Source of the DNA: Verrucomicrobia bacterium UBA6015
GTDB taxonomy: Bacteria; Verrucomicrobiota; Kiritimatiellia; UBA8416
Assembly (NCBI GenBank): GCA_002428045.1
Contig: DIZZ01000242.1
Span: forward strand, 1 to 15,475
DNA: 15,475 bases
Reading direction: 5' to 3'
Part shown: positions 14,507 to 15,475 of the stretch, in pieces
Layout of the letters: each line of letters starts with the position of its first letter
Numbering within the stretch: position 1 is the first letter of the stretch
Position numbers and translations under genes: made by a program
Notes under the pieces: model-generated
Seen by the model: the letters and a program-made list of their open reading frames with translations, nothing else
The model's database searches: none
What the model was told of the DNA's origin: nothing

Positions 14507-15475
14507 GTGTCGTCGATGAAACTTTCTATTGTGGTTCCGGCGTATAACGAGGAGCAGCGTCTGGGTCTGATGCTGGCTGCTTATCTGCCCTATTTTGCGT
14601 CCCGTTATGAGTGCTGTTTTGAACTGATTGTCGTGGTGAACGGATCCACCGACGGAACCGCGGCGCTGGTTCGAACCACGGCGGAATCGTGGCCGCAGTT
14701 ACGATTAATCGAGGAGCCTGCCGCCATTGGCAAGGGCGGTGCGGTGATGCTTGGGCTGCAGGCGGCGACCGGCGAGTGCGCCGGGTATGTGGATGCCGAT
14801 GGCTCGACGCCGCCGTTCGCTTTCCAGGACTTGGTCGAGAAGGTCGATGCCGGGCATCCGGTGGCGATTGCCTCGCGCTGGATCGCCGGGGCGCAGGTCT
14901 TTCCGGCACAACCTTTGATCCGACGGGTGGCGTCCCGCGTTTTCAATGCCGTCACACGGGGACTTTTCGGACTGAAGCTGCACGATACACAATGCGGTGC
15001 CAAGGTCTTTCACCGGGCCGTGCTGGACCGCTTCAAAACCCGCTCGGATATGATCACCCGCTGGGCCTTTGATGTGGATTTGCTGTACAAGATCCGTCGC
15101 GAGGGCTATGCGATCCTCGAAGTGCCAACCACCTGGAGGGATGTCGAGGGATCGAAGCTTACCGTGACGGAAACCTCGCTGGAGATGCTGGCGGCACTGG
15201 TCCGTTTGCGCCTGATGTATTCCCCGTTTAGATGGATTGTGGGGATTTACGACCGGACCCTCACGGGCGGGAAGTCGACCGACGAAAGCCTTCGGCAGAG
15301 CTTGCTGTTCGGTGTGGGCGGACTCTTCACGAATGGATTCAACCTGGCGTTTCAAATCATGGCGGCGCACGCGCTGCTGCGCGGCGCTGGAGGGAGCGGC
15401 ATGGCCGCGTATGGTGAGCTGGCTGTGTTGCTTGGGGTCGCCGGGCTGGTTTCGGGGGGCTTCGGGGGGGTCGCA
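14507..15475 (+). CDS. Family 2 glycosyltransferase (dolichyl-phosphate glucosyltransferase-like) with flippase-like C-terminus, 3' end outside window
   Basis: The frame is open for 323 codons to the window edge. Residues 4-245 are a GT-A glycosyltransferase: VVPAYNEEQRLG, NGSTDGTAAL, GKGGAVMLGLQAATGE, and the metal-binding VDADGSTPP. DTQCGAKVFHR and RWAFDVDLLYKIRREGY follow, as in enzymes that transfer a sugar from a nucleotide donor to polyprenyl phosphate at the inner face of the membrane. From about residue 265 the chain changes character: LLFGVGGLFTNGFNLAFQIM, then AAYGELAVLLGVAGLVSGG. This resembles the first helices of Wzx/MOP-type flippases. If so, the protein would both load and flip a lipid-linked sugar. 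The flippase reading is inference from about 55 residues. It is the fourth gene of the operon, 50 bases after the small TM gene. Confidence 0.85.
   Translation, partial: MSSMKLSIVVPAYNEEQRLGLMLAAYLPYFASRYECCFELIVVVNGSTDGTAALVRTTAESWPQLRLIEEPAAIGKGGAVMLGLQAATGECAGYVDADGSTPPFAFQDLVEKVDAGHPVAIASRWIAGAQVFPAQPLIRRVASRVFNAVTRGLFGLKLHDTQCGAKVFHRAVLDRFKTRSDMITRWAFDVDLLYKIRREGYAILEVPTTWRDVEGSKLTVTETSLEMLAALVRLRLMYSPFRWIVGIYDRTLTGGKSTDESLRQSLLFGVGGLFTNGFNLAFQIMAAHALLRGAGGSGMAAYGELAVLLGVAGLVSGGFGGVA

Noticed and set aside
1..15475. CRISPR arrays, tRNA or rRNA genes, transposases, integrases
   Set aside because: I saw no regularly spaced repeats, cloverleaf-like segments, rRNA signatures or mobile-element enzymes.

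Overview
The window is about 60% GC and holds dense, mostly operonic genes plus two gene-poor stretches. The mix of genes suggests a PVC-group bacterium, possibly Kiritimatiellota/Verrucomicrobiota or a planctomycete. It includes a secreted caspase fused to an FGE-sulfatase domain, a secreted squalene-cyclase-like repeat protein, remnants of a PDZ/cyclase-repeat protein and of a sialate O-acetylesterase, and a KaiC-like ATPase. This placement is inference; no rRNA or tRNA is present to anchor it.

Layout. (1) 1-1625, minus strand: an exported caspase-like protease with a coiled-coil middle and the start of an FGE-sulfatase domain, cut by the window edge. (2) 1626-2368: 743 bases without a convincing gene, carrying a 28/30-matched inverted repeat, a small hairpin and a short tandem repeat. 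(3) 2369-10022, plus strand: a tight six-gene operon for uptake and breakdown of 2-aminoethylphosphonate (2-AEP). It encodes PhnX, a periplasmic binding protein, an ABC ATPase, a fused double permease, PbfA and PhnW. (4) 10101-11273, minus strand and convergent with phnW: an exported squalene-cyclase-like repeat protein. (5) 11274-12660: a decayed stretch with two recognisable pseudogenes. (6) 12661-15475, plus strand: a four-gene operon of a stand-alone receiver, a KaiC-like RecA-fold ATPase with a Pro/Ala-rich tail, a one-TM protein with a similar tail, and a family 2 glycosyltransferase whose C-terminus appears to run into a flippase-like membrane domain. The last gene is cut by the window end.

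How the genes work together. In the phosphonate operon the ABC transporter (TIGR03261/03258/03262-type, by recognition) imports 2-AEP. PhnW transaminates it with pyruvate to phosphonoacetaldehyde and alanine. PbfA makes the same aldehyde from (R)-1-hydroxy-2-AEP with loss of ammonia. PhnX hydrolyses the aldehyde to acetaldehyde and phosphate. No dedicated regulator is encoded in the window.

The part least explained by known systems is the 3' operon. It pairs a receiver with a KaiC-like ATPase that keeps Walker A and B but appears to lack the KaiC catalytic Glu pair. A membrane-anchored Pro-rich partner follows, and then a lipid-linked-sugar glycosyltransferase/flippase fusion. A signalling module for surface polysaccharide is a plausible reading, but it is inference.
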